Source: Imbricaverruca yamaguchii (lineage: Eukaryota > Arthropoda > Thecostraca > Neoverrucidae). From it: a DNA stretch of 64,000 nucleotides. A program made the position numbers and the translations under genes. Positions 12,225-24,028 of this stretch are shown in pieces. The stretch covers positions 248,001 through 312,000 of the forward strand of contig JAOTOL010001498.1 in the NCBI GenBank assembly GCA_034440575.1, given 5' to 3'. The first letter of the stretch is position 1. Each line of letters starts with the position of its first letter. The notes below the pieces were generated by a model, which saw nothing but the letters and a program-made list of their open reading frames with translations, was not told where the DNA came from and searched no databases.

Positions 12225-12425
12225 TGGCCCGCTGCCCGACTCAGGCGGCCGAGCCCCGTTACCGGCAGGCATCCTGACTCGCCGTTAACGTTTCCATGTG
12301 ACCCGCGGCCCGACTCCAGGCGGCCGAGCCCCGTTGCCGGCAGGCATCCTGACTCGCCGTTAACGTTTCCATGTGACCCGCGGCCCGACTCCAGGCGGCC
12401 GAGCCCCGTTGCCGGCGGTCATCCA
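12225..12425. repeat. 74-bp tandem repeat
   Basis: Nearly three copies of a unit of about 74 bp running from GCCCGACTC through GAGCCCCGTTGCCGGC to TTAACGTTTCCATGTGACC. The last copy runs into a short frame (AVAHLTRKHLAALID) that looks coding-like but cannot be assigned. Confidence 0.8.
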
Positions 12426-12849
12426 GCCCGCCGTGGCGCACCTCACACGCAAGCACCTGGCGGCGCTGATAGACCCATCACGTCTCGGCTATGACTCAAC
12501 GATATTGCAGCATGCTGAAAATGCCGGGATGACCCTCCAATTCAATTCTTTCTGTGCATTTAGCAACATTAGTTGCAGACTTTGAGGCATGTTTAAGGTT
12601 GTACGTCATCTTCATCATGTCTATTTCGTGACTATCAAGGCGATGTGTCATTAATTCCTGGAGCTTACCTTCTTTTCTGAAAAGTTTCGGTGAAATTCCG
12701 TGTAACCCACATCGCAAATATGGTAGAGCTAAACCTTAAGTCCGATGCCGAGAGTTGACACCAGTTGCGTCCGTCATCAGTGTTTGTCGACACAGCGTTG
12801 AACGACCGCATAATCTTGGTTTTCCGGAACAAATATGCCGGATCCTGGG

Positions 12850-13762
12850 TCTGTCTGGGGGAGGAAGAGGTCCGAGGAGGCGGAGCTGGGGCGGCGGCCG
12901 CGCGTGACGTCACTGGATGACTCACCACCGCCGTGCGCCGGCGTCACGACACCACACTGCGGGGCTGGCCGGCGTGGGACGCAGTGCACGTGCACCGGAA
13001 TGTGGCGCTGAACAGGCGCCGTCCTTGTTCGTGCGCACCTGGCGAGCCCTCGCCAGCGTCGGCGCCGACACAGGTGCGGCGACAACGCCAGGGACGCCGA
13101 CCTGCGCGAACACAGGCGCGCCACGCAGCGGCAGCGGCGACACCTAGTGGCGGCGGCACGAGTGGCGCGGCGGCGGCGGCAAGCGGCGCCTGTCGTCGTG
13201 CGGCGGCGCACCGGGCCAGGCGGTGGTGGCGCCCTGTCGGCCGCTGTGCGCGCGCTCGTCGCTCAGGTGAACACGTCCCCACCGACGGGCGTGGCCGGTG
13301 CTGGTCCGGGTGTAACGAGTGTCGGCGGTCTACCCCAGTGCAGTGTGGATAGCAGTGCAGGAGTGGTGTTTCGAAGTAACTGCGAAACGATCCAATATCA
13401 GACAGCAGAGCGGCCCGGTGTCTGGTGAGGGCGAGGTAGAGCCAGGGAAATGATAGTGAAAACTTTTGGAGAGTAATTGTGAGTTTGTGTTCGTGTGGCG
13501 GACTACGGGATGGTTAGGTGCACGTGTGGAGCAGCGTAGTGCGTGCACAGAGGAGAGGAGAGCAGAAACGTGTTACATCCGGAGCAGTGGTGTGATGGAC
13601 GGGCGTGTGGAGGAGGTGCGACTGGCTCGGTGCATGCGATCGATTAAGGATCGTGACCCAGCAGTGATCAGGAGAGAGGTCGCCAGCATTGTTCCACGTC
13701 AAGTCACCAGGCACTTCTAGTTTCCACACACATACACAGCACGGCTGCACTTCGGCGCCGCT
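12850..13762 (+). promoter_or_regulatory. CpG-rich leader / putative promoter of the disordered-protein gene
   Basis: Dense CpG and GC from about 12880 to 13300, then mixed composition up to the ATG at 13763. Position and composition suggest promoter plus 5' UTR. An acceptor-like TTCTAG at 13715-13720 would allow a spliced leader. No TATA box is evident. Confidence 0.4.
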
Positions 13763-16700
13763 ATGAAGAGGATCTTGTCGCGCGTGGCGCACGCCTTCAA
13801 GCACGACGAGCCGCGTGCCACCGACGAGTCCGACGATGAATGGCGGGCCGCCGAGAAGGCGTCCATGACGTCGGTCGACAGCGGCGTACTGACGGACGTC
13901 TGTCTGGAGCCGGTGCCCGAGTGGCCGGCAGCTGCGGCGGCGGCCGGTGGTGCCGGCCGCGGTGACCTTCATGGCGGCGGCGGCGGCGGCGGCTCCACGC
14001 CGCCCCTGCCTGCAGCCACGCCGCCCCCGCCCAGCCAGCTTATCGCACAGGACGGCGGCGGCGGGCAGCCGGTGGCGGCCGATATGGGTCCGGCGCACAA
14101 CGCAGGCCCGGCCGATGCAGGCATAGCGCGCAACGCAGGCCCGGCCGATGCAGGCATAGCGCGCAACGCAGGCCTGGCCGATGCAGATACAGCGCACCAC
14201 GCAGGCCCGGCCGAGACGAGCGAGGCGCGCGCGGTAGACTCAGCTGGGACGAGCCCGTCGCCGATCCCGGACCCAGCTGAGACGAGCCCGCCGCCTGTCC
14301 CGGACCCAGCTGGAACGAGCCCGCCGCCTGTCCCGGACCCAGCTGGGAAGGCCCCCTGGCGGCCCGGACCCAGCTGGGACGAGCCCGCCGCCTGTCCCGG
14401 ACCCAGCTGAGACGAGCCCGCCGCCTGTCCCGGACCCAGCTGGGACGAGCCCGCCGCCTGTCCCGGACCCAGCTGAGACGAGCCCGCCGCCTGTCTCAGA
14501 CCCAGCTTGGACGAGCCCGGCACACGCGGCGCGTCCAGCTGAGTCGGACGCGTCGGAGACATCGCCGAGTGTTGGTTTGTCGGCGTCACTGCCGGCTGGT
14601 GACGCGGTGGTCAGCGCAGAGACGGTATCAGCGCCGGATGAGTATGACAAGCGCGGCGGCGGCGGTGACGTGGCACGTGACAGTGGTGCTCACGGGGACG
14701 GTGGTGACGGTAGTGCAGCCGCGACTGCCATGAACGGTGACCATGCCCAAGTGTCTGCTGACGCCACTGGTGACGCAGAGAAGGCGGCCGCCACAGCGCC
14801 AGCGGAGCGCGCTAACGCTGGTGACGACGTGGCCGTGCTGGAGACGGGCACCGAGGACACGGCTGACGACCTCGATGGAAAGCCCAAGGAGAAGAGAAAG
14901 AAGCGGAAAAAGAAGAAGAACAAGGTGACGGACGGTTTTGAGAGCGCTGCAACTGCGGCAGAGGTTGGCGTGAGCCCTGCGGTCATTTGTGTTCCGACCA
15001 TACAGGCTCCAGAGAAAGGGCCGGAGGCTATCGTGGTCACCCACGAGACGCGCGCGGATGCACTGGCGGGTAGTGTGAAGACCGCCAGCGACGGCAAGAC
15101 GTCAAAGGCGGCAAGAGCAGCGCACGCGGGCACGAAAGCCAAGACCTCGACGGCAAAATCTCAGAAGACGACACCGGCCGTCGGTTCGCAGTCGCAGTCG
15201 CAGTCTCAGCAGGCGACGGGGTCGCGACGAACGACGGCTGGCGTCCGTCGCTCCTCTGGCCGTTCGGCCACGCCCACGGCTGGCGACCCAGCCGTCCGCT
15301 CAGCCACGCCTGGTCGGGTCGCCGACAACCCGGCACGTGCCAAGCTGCAGCGCGAGCTGCGCAAGGAGGTGTCGCTCGAGAGCAACTCGTCGGCCGGCTC
15401 GCGGGCGGGCGCCACTCGCGCGGCGGCGACGCGCGCCGGCCGCCGCGACTCGCCGGCGCTGTCCACCTCGAGCGGCTCCACCACCGTGTCCGCTCGCGAC
15501 GAGACGCCTCCAGCTGCGGCGAAAAGGGAGCCGCCCGTCAGGGTCGCACCTGGTCGGAAACAGACCCGCTCCGGCGTCAAGAAGACGACGGACGCCAGCA
15601 GTGACGCCGCCAGGACGGCAGCGCGGGAGAGGGTGTCCGTGTCCGCCCAGTCATCCGCCGAGAAGAAGGAGAAGAAGGCGAAGGTGTCGCAAGCCAAGGC
15701 GAAGAAGGCGGTTGGGGACAAGACTGAGAGGCGTACAAAATCGGATCAGGTAGCAGCGGCGGCGAAGGCTAAGCGACCAAATGGTACCCTCACATCAGTG
15801 AACGGTGCTTCCACCAAAGGCGCTGATGCTGGTTGCCCGTTGTCCCAACAAGAAACTGAATCAGCTAGGTCCGGTCATAAATCATCTAATCTTTCGGTGC
15901 CCTCTGAGCATGAAGCCAAAGCCGGGTTGTCTGACCGTCCTTTGTTGTCTCAGAACGAGGCCTTGGAACAATCACTCGATCACCTACTTCCGTCTGAACA
16001 GAAAAACAAAGAACAACCAGGTGACTGTCTGTCGCCAGCAGTGAACCAGCAGGGAACCATAGCGCCAGATGACCGACCTCTGCTATCTCAGCAAGAAACC
16101 ATGGAGTCAGATGACCGAACTCCACTGTCTCAGGAAGAAACCATGGAAGCAGATGATCGACCGCCAATATCTGAACAAGAAGCCATAAAACCAGGTGGCC
16201 GACCGCCACTGCTTCAGGAGAAGACCAAAAAAGAGTTACCTGGTCGACCGCTACTCTCCCAGCAGGACACGGTGGACTGCGCACGCGCCGAGGGTGGCCC
16301 TGCGATGGCCGGGCGCTGTGCCTCGCGGGATACAGCGCCTCCTACTGCCGACCTGACCGTCACACCCAGTCAGACAACGTCGGTGTCGCCGGTCTTGTCA
16401 CTGAAGAAGTCGCCGCAGCCGGCCGCCGGAGGTGCGCCACAGTCGCCGCCGGCCGCCGGAGGTGCGCCACAGTCGCCGGCCGCCGGAGCTGCGCCACAGT
16501 CGCCGCCGGCTGCCGGAGGTGCGCAACAGTCGCCGGCCGCCGGAGCTGCGCCACAGTCGCCGGCCACCGGAGCTGCGCCACAGTCGCCGCCGGCCGCCGG
16601 AGGTGCGCCACAGTCGCCGGCCACCGGAGCTGCGCCACAGTCGCCGGCCGCCGGAGCTGCGCCACAGTCGCCGGCCACCGGAGCTGCGCCACAGTCGCCG

Positions 16701-17078
16701 GCCGCCGGAGGTGCGCCACAGTCGCCGCCGGCCGCCGGAGGTGCGCCACAGTCGCCGGCCACCGGAGCTGCGCCACAGTCGCCCCCCACCGGAGCTGCGC
16801 CACAGTCGCCCCCGGCCACCGGAGCTGCGCCACAGTCGCCGGCCACCGGAGGTGCGCCACAGTCGCCCCCGGCCACCGGAGCTGCGCCACAGTCGCCCCC
16901 GGTCACCGGAGCTGCGCCACAGTCGCCACCAGCTGAGGCCGGCCGTCGCAGCAGTGTTGAGGTGCTGGACGACCGGCCCAAGCTGCGCCGCTCGGCCAGC
17001 AGTCATGGCGACCCGACCACCGACCCGGTCATCGAGGTCATGTCACAGGTGCACGCAGACGTGAGTTACCGGCCCTAG
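13763..17078 (+). CDS. Large disordered Ala/Pro/Ser-rich protein, one frameshift
   Basis: ATG at 13763 in good context (GCCGCTATGA) opens MKRILSRVAHAFKHDEP, a basic amphipathic start, then acidic text (TDESDDEW). Residues about 110-150 are a 9-residue repeat (NAGPADAGIAR) and a following 11-residue repeat (DPAETSPPPVP). One 33-bp repeat unit at 14336-14366 is only 31 bp, so the frame shifts there; the same DPAETSPPPVP text resumes at 14367 and runs open to TAG at 17076-17078. Together about 1,100 residues. Later parts: a Lys/Arg run resembling an NLS (KEKRKKRKKKKNK, near 14890), an Ala/Lys-rich basic stretch, about eight 14-residue repeats with (D)DRPPLSQQET, and APQSPPAAGG repeats (16430-16930). 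No folded domain recognised; function unknown. GTGAGT at 17061 would be a phase-0 donor, so it may also serve as a 5' exon of a longer gene. Confidence 0.65.
14250..14520 (+). repeat. 33-bp coding repeat with one 31-bp unit
   Basis: Eight units of GACCCAGCTG..., encoding DPAGTSPPPVP. The unit at 14336-14366 carries AAGGCCCCCTGGCGG and is 2 bp short, which causes the frame change in the host gene. Confidence 0.85.
16425..16930 (+). repeat. 27/30-bp coding repeat (APQSPPAAGG)
   Basis: About eighteen units of GCGCCACAGTCGCCGGCC with 27- or 30-bp length, both multiples of three, so the frame is preserved throughout. Unlike the intronic arrays, this respect for frame suggests selection on the protein. 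Confidence 0.85.
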
Positions 17079-17282
17079 GCGACGCACCGCACCGCACCGA
17101 CTGCCACACGGGGCGGGGCGGAGCAGGGTTGGGTAAGGTCGGGTCATCAGCCATGTGAACGTCCATCGGCTCGGGGGCGCCGTCCCACGGTACTAGGGTC
17201 TTGGGCGCGCGTTTTGGTAAGATGAGGGAACAGATAGGACGGATGTCAGCCGGCACACAGCCCCCGGTCCACAGACTGGTCC

Positions 17283-17288
17283 AATAAA
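17283..17288 (+). terminator. Polyadenylation signal AATAAA
   Basis: AATAAA 205 bases after the TAG at 17076-17078, the first such hexamer after the large open frame. It supports a transcript ending here. Confidence 0.5.
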
Positions 17289-17289
17289 C

Positions 17290-18480
17290 CCGGTCGCCAG
17301 GCGAGCCTGTCAGCTGGTAAGGTGACAGGCCGTGTTTACCAGCGTGGGCTCGCCGATGGGACCCACAACGCCGTTCGCCGGGGCTGTCTCGTCAGACCAG
17401 TGCCGCCGCCAGATCGACCTGATTATGCCCGGCCAGGGGTGCCGTGATCGCCCTAACCCCGCGGACACACGTGCGCGCGCTTTTTTCCGGCGCCAGCGCA
17501 CAATGCGCGCCGGTGTTTTGTGGCCGGGGCGTGGTTGCCTGTTGTCTGGGTGGGCGGCTGGCCGGCTTTCTCCGGGCGGACGGCTCTGCAGAGTTCAGCT
17601 ATCGGCTCGTGTGCCGTCCCTGTGACAGCGCGATAGGCCGTCGGACGTGGGCGGCCGGCAGGGGTGGACGCCCGCCCGCCCGCATGTGACGTGACGTGAC
17701 GTGACGTGGCCGGAGGTCGGCGGGTGGCTCGGCATCGCTGGCCTTTACCTGGCTGACGCGAGGATCTGCCGGGGTCTGGCGTCAGCTGGCTTGTACCGTC
17801 AGCTGATATCTGTCGTTGGCTGGACTATACCGTCAGTTGGCATGTATCGTCAGCTGGCCTGTGTCGTCAGCTGATGTGCACCGTCAGCTGATCTTTGTCG
17901 TCAGCTGGCCTGTACAGTCAGCAAGTCTTTGTTATTAGCTGACCAGCATCGTCAGCTGGCCAATGTCGTCACGGCCTGTGTCAGTTGACCGACGTCAATG
18001 CTCACCAGTTGACATGCCCGGGCTGACGACACAGTCACTTATCTCCTGGAAACCGAAAGGTTGCCGCTTCCAACTTCACTGGCTGTTCAGAATTTCACCG
18101 ACCGTGACCATTGTTGTAAACTTTCCTGATTTTGGTACAGGGTGACACCCAAGATGGAATGTACTTCCATTGTTATCGCCATATTTCATCCTTAGTTCTT
18201 CACTTCCTAACGATGAAAATAAGAATGAAACGATGATCCATAAACAGACAGAAAATGAAGAAAACGCACACTGGGTAACGTGCAGTTGGAAATTTATTCA
18301 CCAAATGCATCATCTTAAAATAATTTCACTTTGATGTTGAACTTCCACTGCATTCAAGACTTCAATTGTCCACTCCCCCAGTACATTCTGGTAGCCAATC
18401 CATAGCCATGACCAATTGACATGACAGATCGACATACGTCGAATGTCCTCAAGAACCAAAATCAGCGTCGGTGGAGTCGA
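17290..18480. other. No gene; TGACG and CAGCTG repeats
   Basis: 17690-17710 is a run of GTGAC units. 17780-17960 is a degenerate repeat of about 18 bp with CGTCAGCTGGCC/GATA cores, giving many CAGCTG E-box sequences. The rest is unique with no coding support. Confidence 0.5.
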
Positions 18481-18489
18481 TACTCTGTG

Positions 18490-18710
18490 TTTCCTTTGTC
18501 TACTGACCTGTGTGCAAGTCGTTTCCTTTGTCGGCTGACCTGTGTGGCGGTCGTTTCCTCTGTCGGCTGACCTGTATGCCGGCCGTTTCCTTTGTCGGCT
18601 GACCTGTGTGCCGGCCGTTTCCTTTGGTGGCTGACCTGTGTGCCGGTCGTTTCCTCTGTCGGCTGACCTGTGTGCCGGCCGTTTCCTTTGTCGACTGAGG
18701 TATGTGCCGG
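18490..18710. repeat. 32-bp minisatellite
   Basis: About seven copies of a unit around GTTTCCTTTGTCGGCTGACC and TGTGTGCCGG. Confidence 0.85.
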
Positions 18711-19009
18711 TCGGCAGCTGACGAGTTGGGCCCAGCTGCTCTGGCCGCGCTCCGTTCCCACGTGACGCCGACGGGGCCGTGTGACGCCGACCTCCTCCGC
18801 AGCGACCCGACCGCGCCGCCAGACTGTGCCGACCCAGCCACCCTCCGGCGCCGGAGGGTCATTTGCTGGCTGGGAGCGGCAGGTCCCGTGGCAATGGCGG
18901 TGTCGGGAAGGTCGAGTGCTGATCTGGCTCTGTGACTGGTCCCGTAGGTAGGGTGGCGCCGGGAGGCCGTGTCCTGATGGCCTGACTGGCTACTGAAAGG
19001 TCGGCGGTG

Positions 19010-19545
19010 GCGAGTCTCGGAGGGTCATCGGTACTGACCTGGCGGCTCGCTGCGTGCCTGGGGTGCTCAGCCGCTCTCTTGGTCACCGCTCGCCGGCGGT
19101 GGCGAGTCTCGGAGGGTCACCAGTGCTGACCTGGCGGCTCGCTGCGTGCCTGGGGTGGTCAGCCGCTCTCTTGGTCACCTCCCGCCGGCGGTGGCGAGTC
19201 TCGGAGGGTCACCAGTGCTGACCAGCGGCTCGCTGCGTGCCTGGGGTGGTCAGCCGCTCTCTTGGTCACCGCTCGCCGGCGGTGGCGAGTCTCGGAGGGT
19301 CACCAGTACTGACCAGCGGCTCGCTGCGTGCCTGGGGTGGTCAGCCGCTCTCTTGGTCACCGCTCGCCGGCGGTGGCGAGTCTCGGAGGGTCACCAGTAC
19401 TGACCAGCGGCTCGCTGCGTGCCTGGGGTGGTCAGCCGCTCTCTTGGTCACCGCTCGCCGGCGGTGGCGAGTCTCGGAGGGTCACCAGTGCTGACCAGCG
19501 GCTCGCTGCGTGCCTGGGGTGGTCAGCCGCTCTCAGGGTCACCGT
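19010..19545. repeat. 91-bp tandem repeat
   Basis: Six copies of about 91 bp containing GCGAGTCTCGGAGGGTCACC and GGCTCGCTGCGTGCCTGGGG, highly similar. Identical short frames recur every 91 bp and are artefacts. Confidence 0.9.
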
Positions 19546-21200
19546 TTACCGCTCACCGGCGGTGTTTTTGTGCCATACGGGTTCTCAAAGTGTATCGGCG
19601 AGTTCTTTGGCGGGTCGTCGGGAAGTGGTGAAGACTGCTGCGCCTGAATGGTGAAGACCGTGACGCCTGAGCGGTTAATAGTGTGACTCCTGAGCGGTAA
19701 ACACTGTGACTCCCGAACGGTACTCAATCGCGCGTACTCTGATCCAAAGCAGCTTAGTGCACCACAGCGGGCAGCCGATGGTTGAGTCATCGCAGACTTA
19801 CGGCGAACAGAACGACACTGCCGGTACATTCCTTTCCTTCTGTGTTCATGTTTCCTCTTGCGTTCTCGTTGATCAGGAACGACCGCACCCCGCCCCAGAT
19901 TTGCAACCGACCGGCCCTTTGGAGGACATGGAGGTGGTAGTGACCACAAGCGTGATTTTCTCGAGCACGTGTGCCAGCTCCACTACGGGCACGTGGCAAC
20001 GTGTATCGAACACGTGTGCCAGCTCCACCACGGATACAGGACAACGTGTATGAAAGCGCGTGCCAGGTCCGCCACGGGTTACGGGACAACCCGTGCCGAG
20101 CCATGTGCATTCGGACCACGTCCAGCTACGCCTCGCCAACGCCCAGCCTCGCTGCAAACAGCGGCCAGTCTGCCAATAGACGGACGCCCCCGGCGGTGAC
20201 GATCGAGGTGGCGACCTCGGCCTCGGCTGAGGTCGCCGCAAGGCTGGCCGGCGCAGCTGTCGGGTGCGACGTGTGACGAGCCGCGCGGCTCGTCGGCGAA
20301 CACGCCGCGTCGTGTCGTGTCGCCGACAAATGTCGCGCACTGTGTTCCAACAACAGCCGACCGATGAGTCAGCACACGGCCGGCGGCGGCGGCTGTCCCG
20401 CCCGCTGCCGGAGTGGGCGTCGGCGAACCGCCACTGGACGTATTAGCATGTCGGCCGGCGAGAATGTGGCCGACTGCCCCCGCCGTGCTCCGTGACCGGT
20501 TTGGTGAGGCGCTCACCTCGGCTTGGCTCCGCCGTATGATAGGGTATAGGCGCCCCATGAAGTGACGCAGGGCAGGGACGAATGCGGCGTTGTTTGTTTT
20601 TGGGACGCTTTTGGTTGCTTTGTTTGGGTGTAGCGGCGGAAAGCGTGTTCGCTGTGTAACGTGTGTGGACACAGCGGCGCTGTCGCAAAGCTTCCGTTGG
20701 TGGCCTGTATCACGGTCGGCTGAGTTGGTAATCAGCTGATATCTGGGCTCGCTCTCGGCGGGCCGGACTCAGCTCTGGAAGCTTAGTCGGTGGCCATTGA
20801 GTGTGGTTCGATCGTTGGGAACCTGGCTTTGCCCCGAGTCGGTCAAGACAAGCTCGTGCGTTCAGGACAAGGCTCAGCTCGTGCTCCGTCGATCAGGACA
20901 GCTCTGCCACGAGCGCTGAAGTTTTAGCTTGTCTTCAGTGAGCCAGGACTGAGTTCTGCCCTGGGCGGTCGGGACTCGGCTCGTGCTCCATCAGCCAGGA
21001 GCGAGGTGTGCTCCGGTGCCGGCTGGTTGGCACTCGGCCGGTCGTCAGCCCACCGACACGTGCCTCCGCGTCAGCCGCACCCGTTTAGGCCGGCCGGCCG
21101 GCTATTTCGGCCGGGCCGGACCGCGCCGTGCCGGCTTTGTCGGCGGCCAGTCCCGCCTGGAGCGTGCCGCGGCGGGCGAGCGTGACCCGCCGCGGCGCCG
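19546..21200. other. No gene seen
   Basis: Mixed GC sequence. 19965-20090 holds three degenerate GTGCCAGCTCCACCACGG units of about 64 bp and 20820-21010 holds degenerate GGCTCGTGCTCC units. Nothing else supportable. Confidence 0.45.
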
Positions 21201-21204
21201 GACG

Positions 21205-22050
21205 TGCATCGCCGGAGCTGACGGCCGGGCAGACCACGTCACCACCGCCGGAGCTGACGGCCGGGCAGACCACGTCACCGCCGCCGGAGCTGACGGCCGG
21301 GCAGACCACGTCACCGCCGCCGGAGCTGACGGCCGGGCAGACCACGTCACCGCCGCCGGAGCTGACGGCCGGGCAAACCACGTCACCGCCGCCGGAGCTG
21401 ACGGCCGGGCAGACCACGTCACCGCCGCCGGAGCTGACGGCCGGGCAGACCACGTCACCGCCGCCGGAGCTGACGGCCGGGCAGACCACGTCACCGCCGC
21501 CGGAGCTGACGGCCGGGCAGACCACGTCACCGCCGCCGGAGCTGACGGCCGGGCAGACCACGTCACCGCCGCCGGAGCTGACGGCCGGGCAGACCACGTC
21601 ACCGCCGCCGGAGCTGACGGCCGGGCAGACCACGTCACCGCCGCCGGAGCTGACGGCCGGGCAGACCACGTCACCGCCGCCGGAGCTGACGGCCGGGCAG
21701 ACCACGTCACCGCCGCCGGAGCTGACGGCCGGGCAGACCACGTCACCGCCGCCGGAGCTGACGGCCGGGCAGACCACGTCACCGCCGCCGGGGCTGACGC
21801 CCAGGCAGACCACGTCACCGCCGCCGGAGCTGACGGCCGGGCAGACCACGTCACCGCCGCCGGGGCTGACGGCCGGGCAACCACGGGGCACGGGGCAGAC
21901 CACGTCACCGCCGCCGGGGCTGACGGCCGGGCAGACCACGTCACCACCGCCGGAGCTGACGCCCGGGCAGACCACGTCACCGCCGCCGGAGCTGACGGCC
22001 GGGCAGACCACGTCACCGCCGCCGGGGGCAGACCACGTCACCGCCGCCGA
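21205..22050. repeat. 36-bp minisatellite, about 23 copies
   Basis: Almost perfect 36-bp unit with GGAGCTGACGGCCGGGCAGA and CCACGTCACCGCC. The period is a multiple of three and the unit has no stop in several frames on either strand, so frames of 300-360 residues appear on both strands (ELTAGQTTSPPP, DGRADHVTAAGA, and others). No start context, splice sites or homology favour any of them. Confidence 0.95.
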
Positions 22051-22341
22051 TTACACTGGTCTGCGTGATTTATAAGGTCAAGGGTGTCTCAGCTGTTTTT
22101 AGGTCAGTTTGTATGCTAATTCCGAAAATGACATCCGTTTTGCTCGATTAGCTCGATTTTTTAAATGTTATTTCACTCATATGAACCAAAGCATTGCTCT
22201 GACTGGTTTACTAGTGAATCCGACAGAAGCATAAATAAAGGTTTAAACTCCAAACAGATGGACCGTAAGTGTATTCAGAGCGCATCCCAACAGTACACAC
22301 TACTGCGGAATAAATGACCTTTTCAGGGACTTCCGACTGTG

Positions 22342-23975
22342 TTAAGCAGATAGGACATCCCTCTTCAGGCACCAACAACAGTCCGCCAGAAAGTTCACAT
22401 CCCACCGACCTTGGTAGCGTTCTTCCATCACCAGCATGTCTTTGTGGAAGCGTTCTCCCTGCTCTTCACTGTAATCTCCACAGTTATCTGGGAAATAATC
22501 TAGATTGGACCTAAGGAAGTGCATTTTTACCGACATTCGAGCACCAAGTTGCTGAAAACTGTCCATCAACTCATCGACGACCTTCACGTATTCCGCACTT
22601 CTGTGATTACCCAGGAAGTTGGTGATGATTGACTTCAAGGCCAGCCATGCAGAGAGCTCAGACTGTTCCAGACATTCTTCGAATCGAGTACTCTTCATGA
22701 GCTCCCTTATCTGAGGACCGTCGAATACACCAGCCTTCAGCTTCTCTCTGCTCACATGAGGAAATTTCTGTCCCAAAAATGCAAATCTTCGTCCTTCTTT
22801 ATCCAGTGCTTTCACAATTTTTTCTCTCCATCAAACCGAGTTTGATATGGGGTGGTGAAAGTTGCATTTTCTGTGGTTCAACCAGGGGGCGTGATTGCAC
22901 GTTGTGGGAGCCAGGTTCAAGTGCATGCCTGGATGGCCAGTCGCGTTGTACATAGTGCTGTTTGTCAGCCAGACTGTCAGAGGCATAGAAAGCATGGATA
23001 TTTCGTGTAGCCGCTCTGCAGCCTAAGGACGAGACCTACTACCTTGAGGTCACCACAGATCAGCCAACCATGCTCTTTGTAGTTCAAAACAGTCGACAAA
23101 AGTTTCATGTTGTTATGCGTTTCCATCAGTTGCACGGAGTGTCCAACAGGAATCGACGCGAACTTATTGCCGTTGTTCAGAAGAACTGCCTTCAGGCTCC
23201 TCCTCGAGGAGTCTATGAACAGCCCCCATTCTGCCGGGTTGTACTCTGTACCCATTGCTTCTGCTAGGCCCGCGATGTTGTTGCAGTAGATTAGAGAATG
23301 TTCTTCGTCGAAGGTAAAGTATTCTCTGAATTCTTTTTCGCGATTCCGATACCAAAACAATGTCGTTTCAGGCGCCAGCAAACGTTTCTCGCGGAGCCGT
23401 GAACCCAGCAGCTGAGCAGATTCCTTGGACAAGTTCAGGTCCCTCGTTAGGTCATTGAGCTCAGCTTGGTTCAACGGTACCGGTCGATCGTTCTCGGTCG
23501 GTTCATATGCACCAGACGCGTCTGCGTCCATTTCATCCCCACTAGAGTCGGAAGATGACTCGATGTCGACATCGGGTTCAGGGATGGGGACATCTGGACC
23601 ATGAGGGACTTGCTTGATGGCTGATGACACATCCGGATATTTTACATGCTTCTGTTTCTTTCGATTTACTCCTTACAGATCTGTCATACAAAAATAGCAG
23701 TCGGTGGTATGATCCTTTCCCTCCCGCCACACCATGGGAATGCCGAACGGCATGGATTTCCGGGTCTTGTTCTTCCAGGCTCGTAGGCCTTCCACACATG
23801 ACTTGCAGCAGATATGAGGGGCAAACGGCTTGTCCTGATCACCAAGTTTCGCTCCAAAATATGCGTGGTAACTCTTTTTTACAAAGTCGGTTATGCTTGC
23901 CTGGCGATCTGGTAGGGTGACCTTTCCACATATGTAACAGAACCTGTCTGGATGATTTTGACACTGCCGACTCAT
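22342..23975 (-). pseudogene. Uncharacterised multi-copy protein, inactivated
   Basis: Three minus-strand pieces form one protein of about 545 residues. Piece 1 (23975-23673) starts MSRQCQNHPDRFCYICG with paired Cys (FCYICG, ICCKSC, DCYFC) that look like zinc ligands. An in-frame TAA at 23673-23675 follows TTDCYFCMTDL; the same frame continues as GVNRKKQKHVKYPDVSS into piece 2 (23630-22977), with an acidic linker and WYRNREKEFREYF, FIDSSRRSLKAVLL, WLICGDLKVV, YTKYPCFLC. A frameshift near 22980 leads to DKQHYVQRDWPSRH, and another near 22825 to piece 3 (22815-22342), with EKLKAGVFDGPQIRELM and EERYQGRWDVNFLADCCW. I recall very similar unnamed proteins from many arthropods and cnidarians; no function is known to me. 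Its place between inverted repeats suggests a transposon-encoded protein. Confidence 0.8.
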
Positions 23976-24028
23976 GACTTCAGATTACACCTGGAAATAC
24001 ACAAAAACGACATTAGAGATGATGCATC

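Noticed and set aside
12373..12585. Coding-like stretch AVAHLTRKHLAALIDPSRL
   Set aside because: Looks protein-like but has no clear acceptor, donor or family; may be an exon, but I cannot support it.
21205..22050. CRISPR-like array
   Set aside because: No spacers: the 36-bp units abut directly, and the window is eukaryotic.
20983..22075. Frames of 300-361 residues on both strands
   Set aside because: A 36-bp array without stops in several frames on both strands explains them all.
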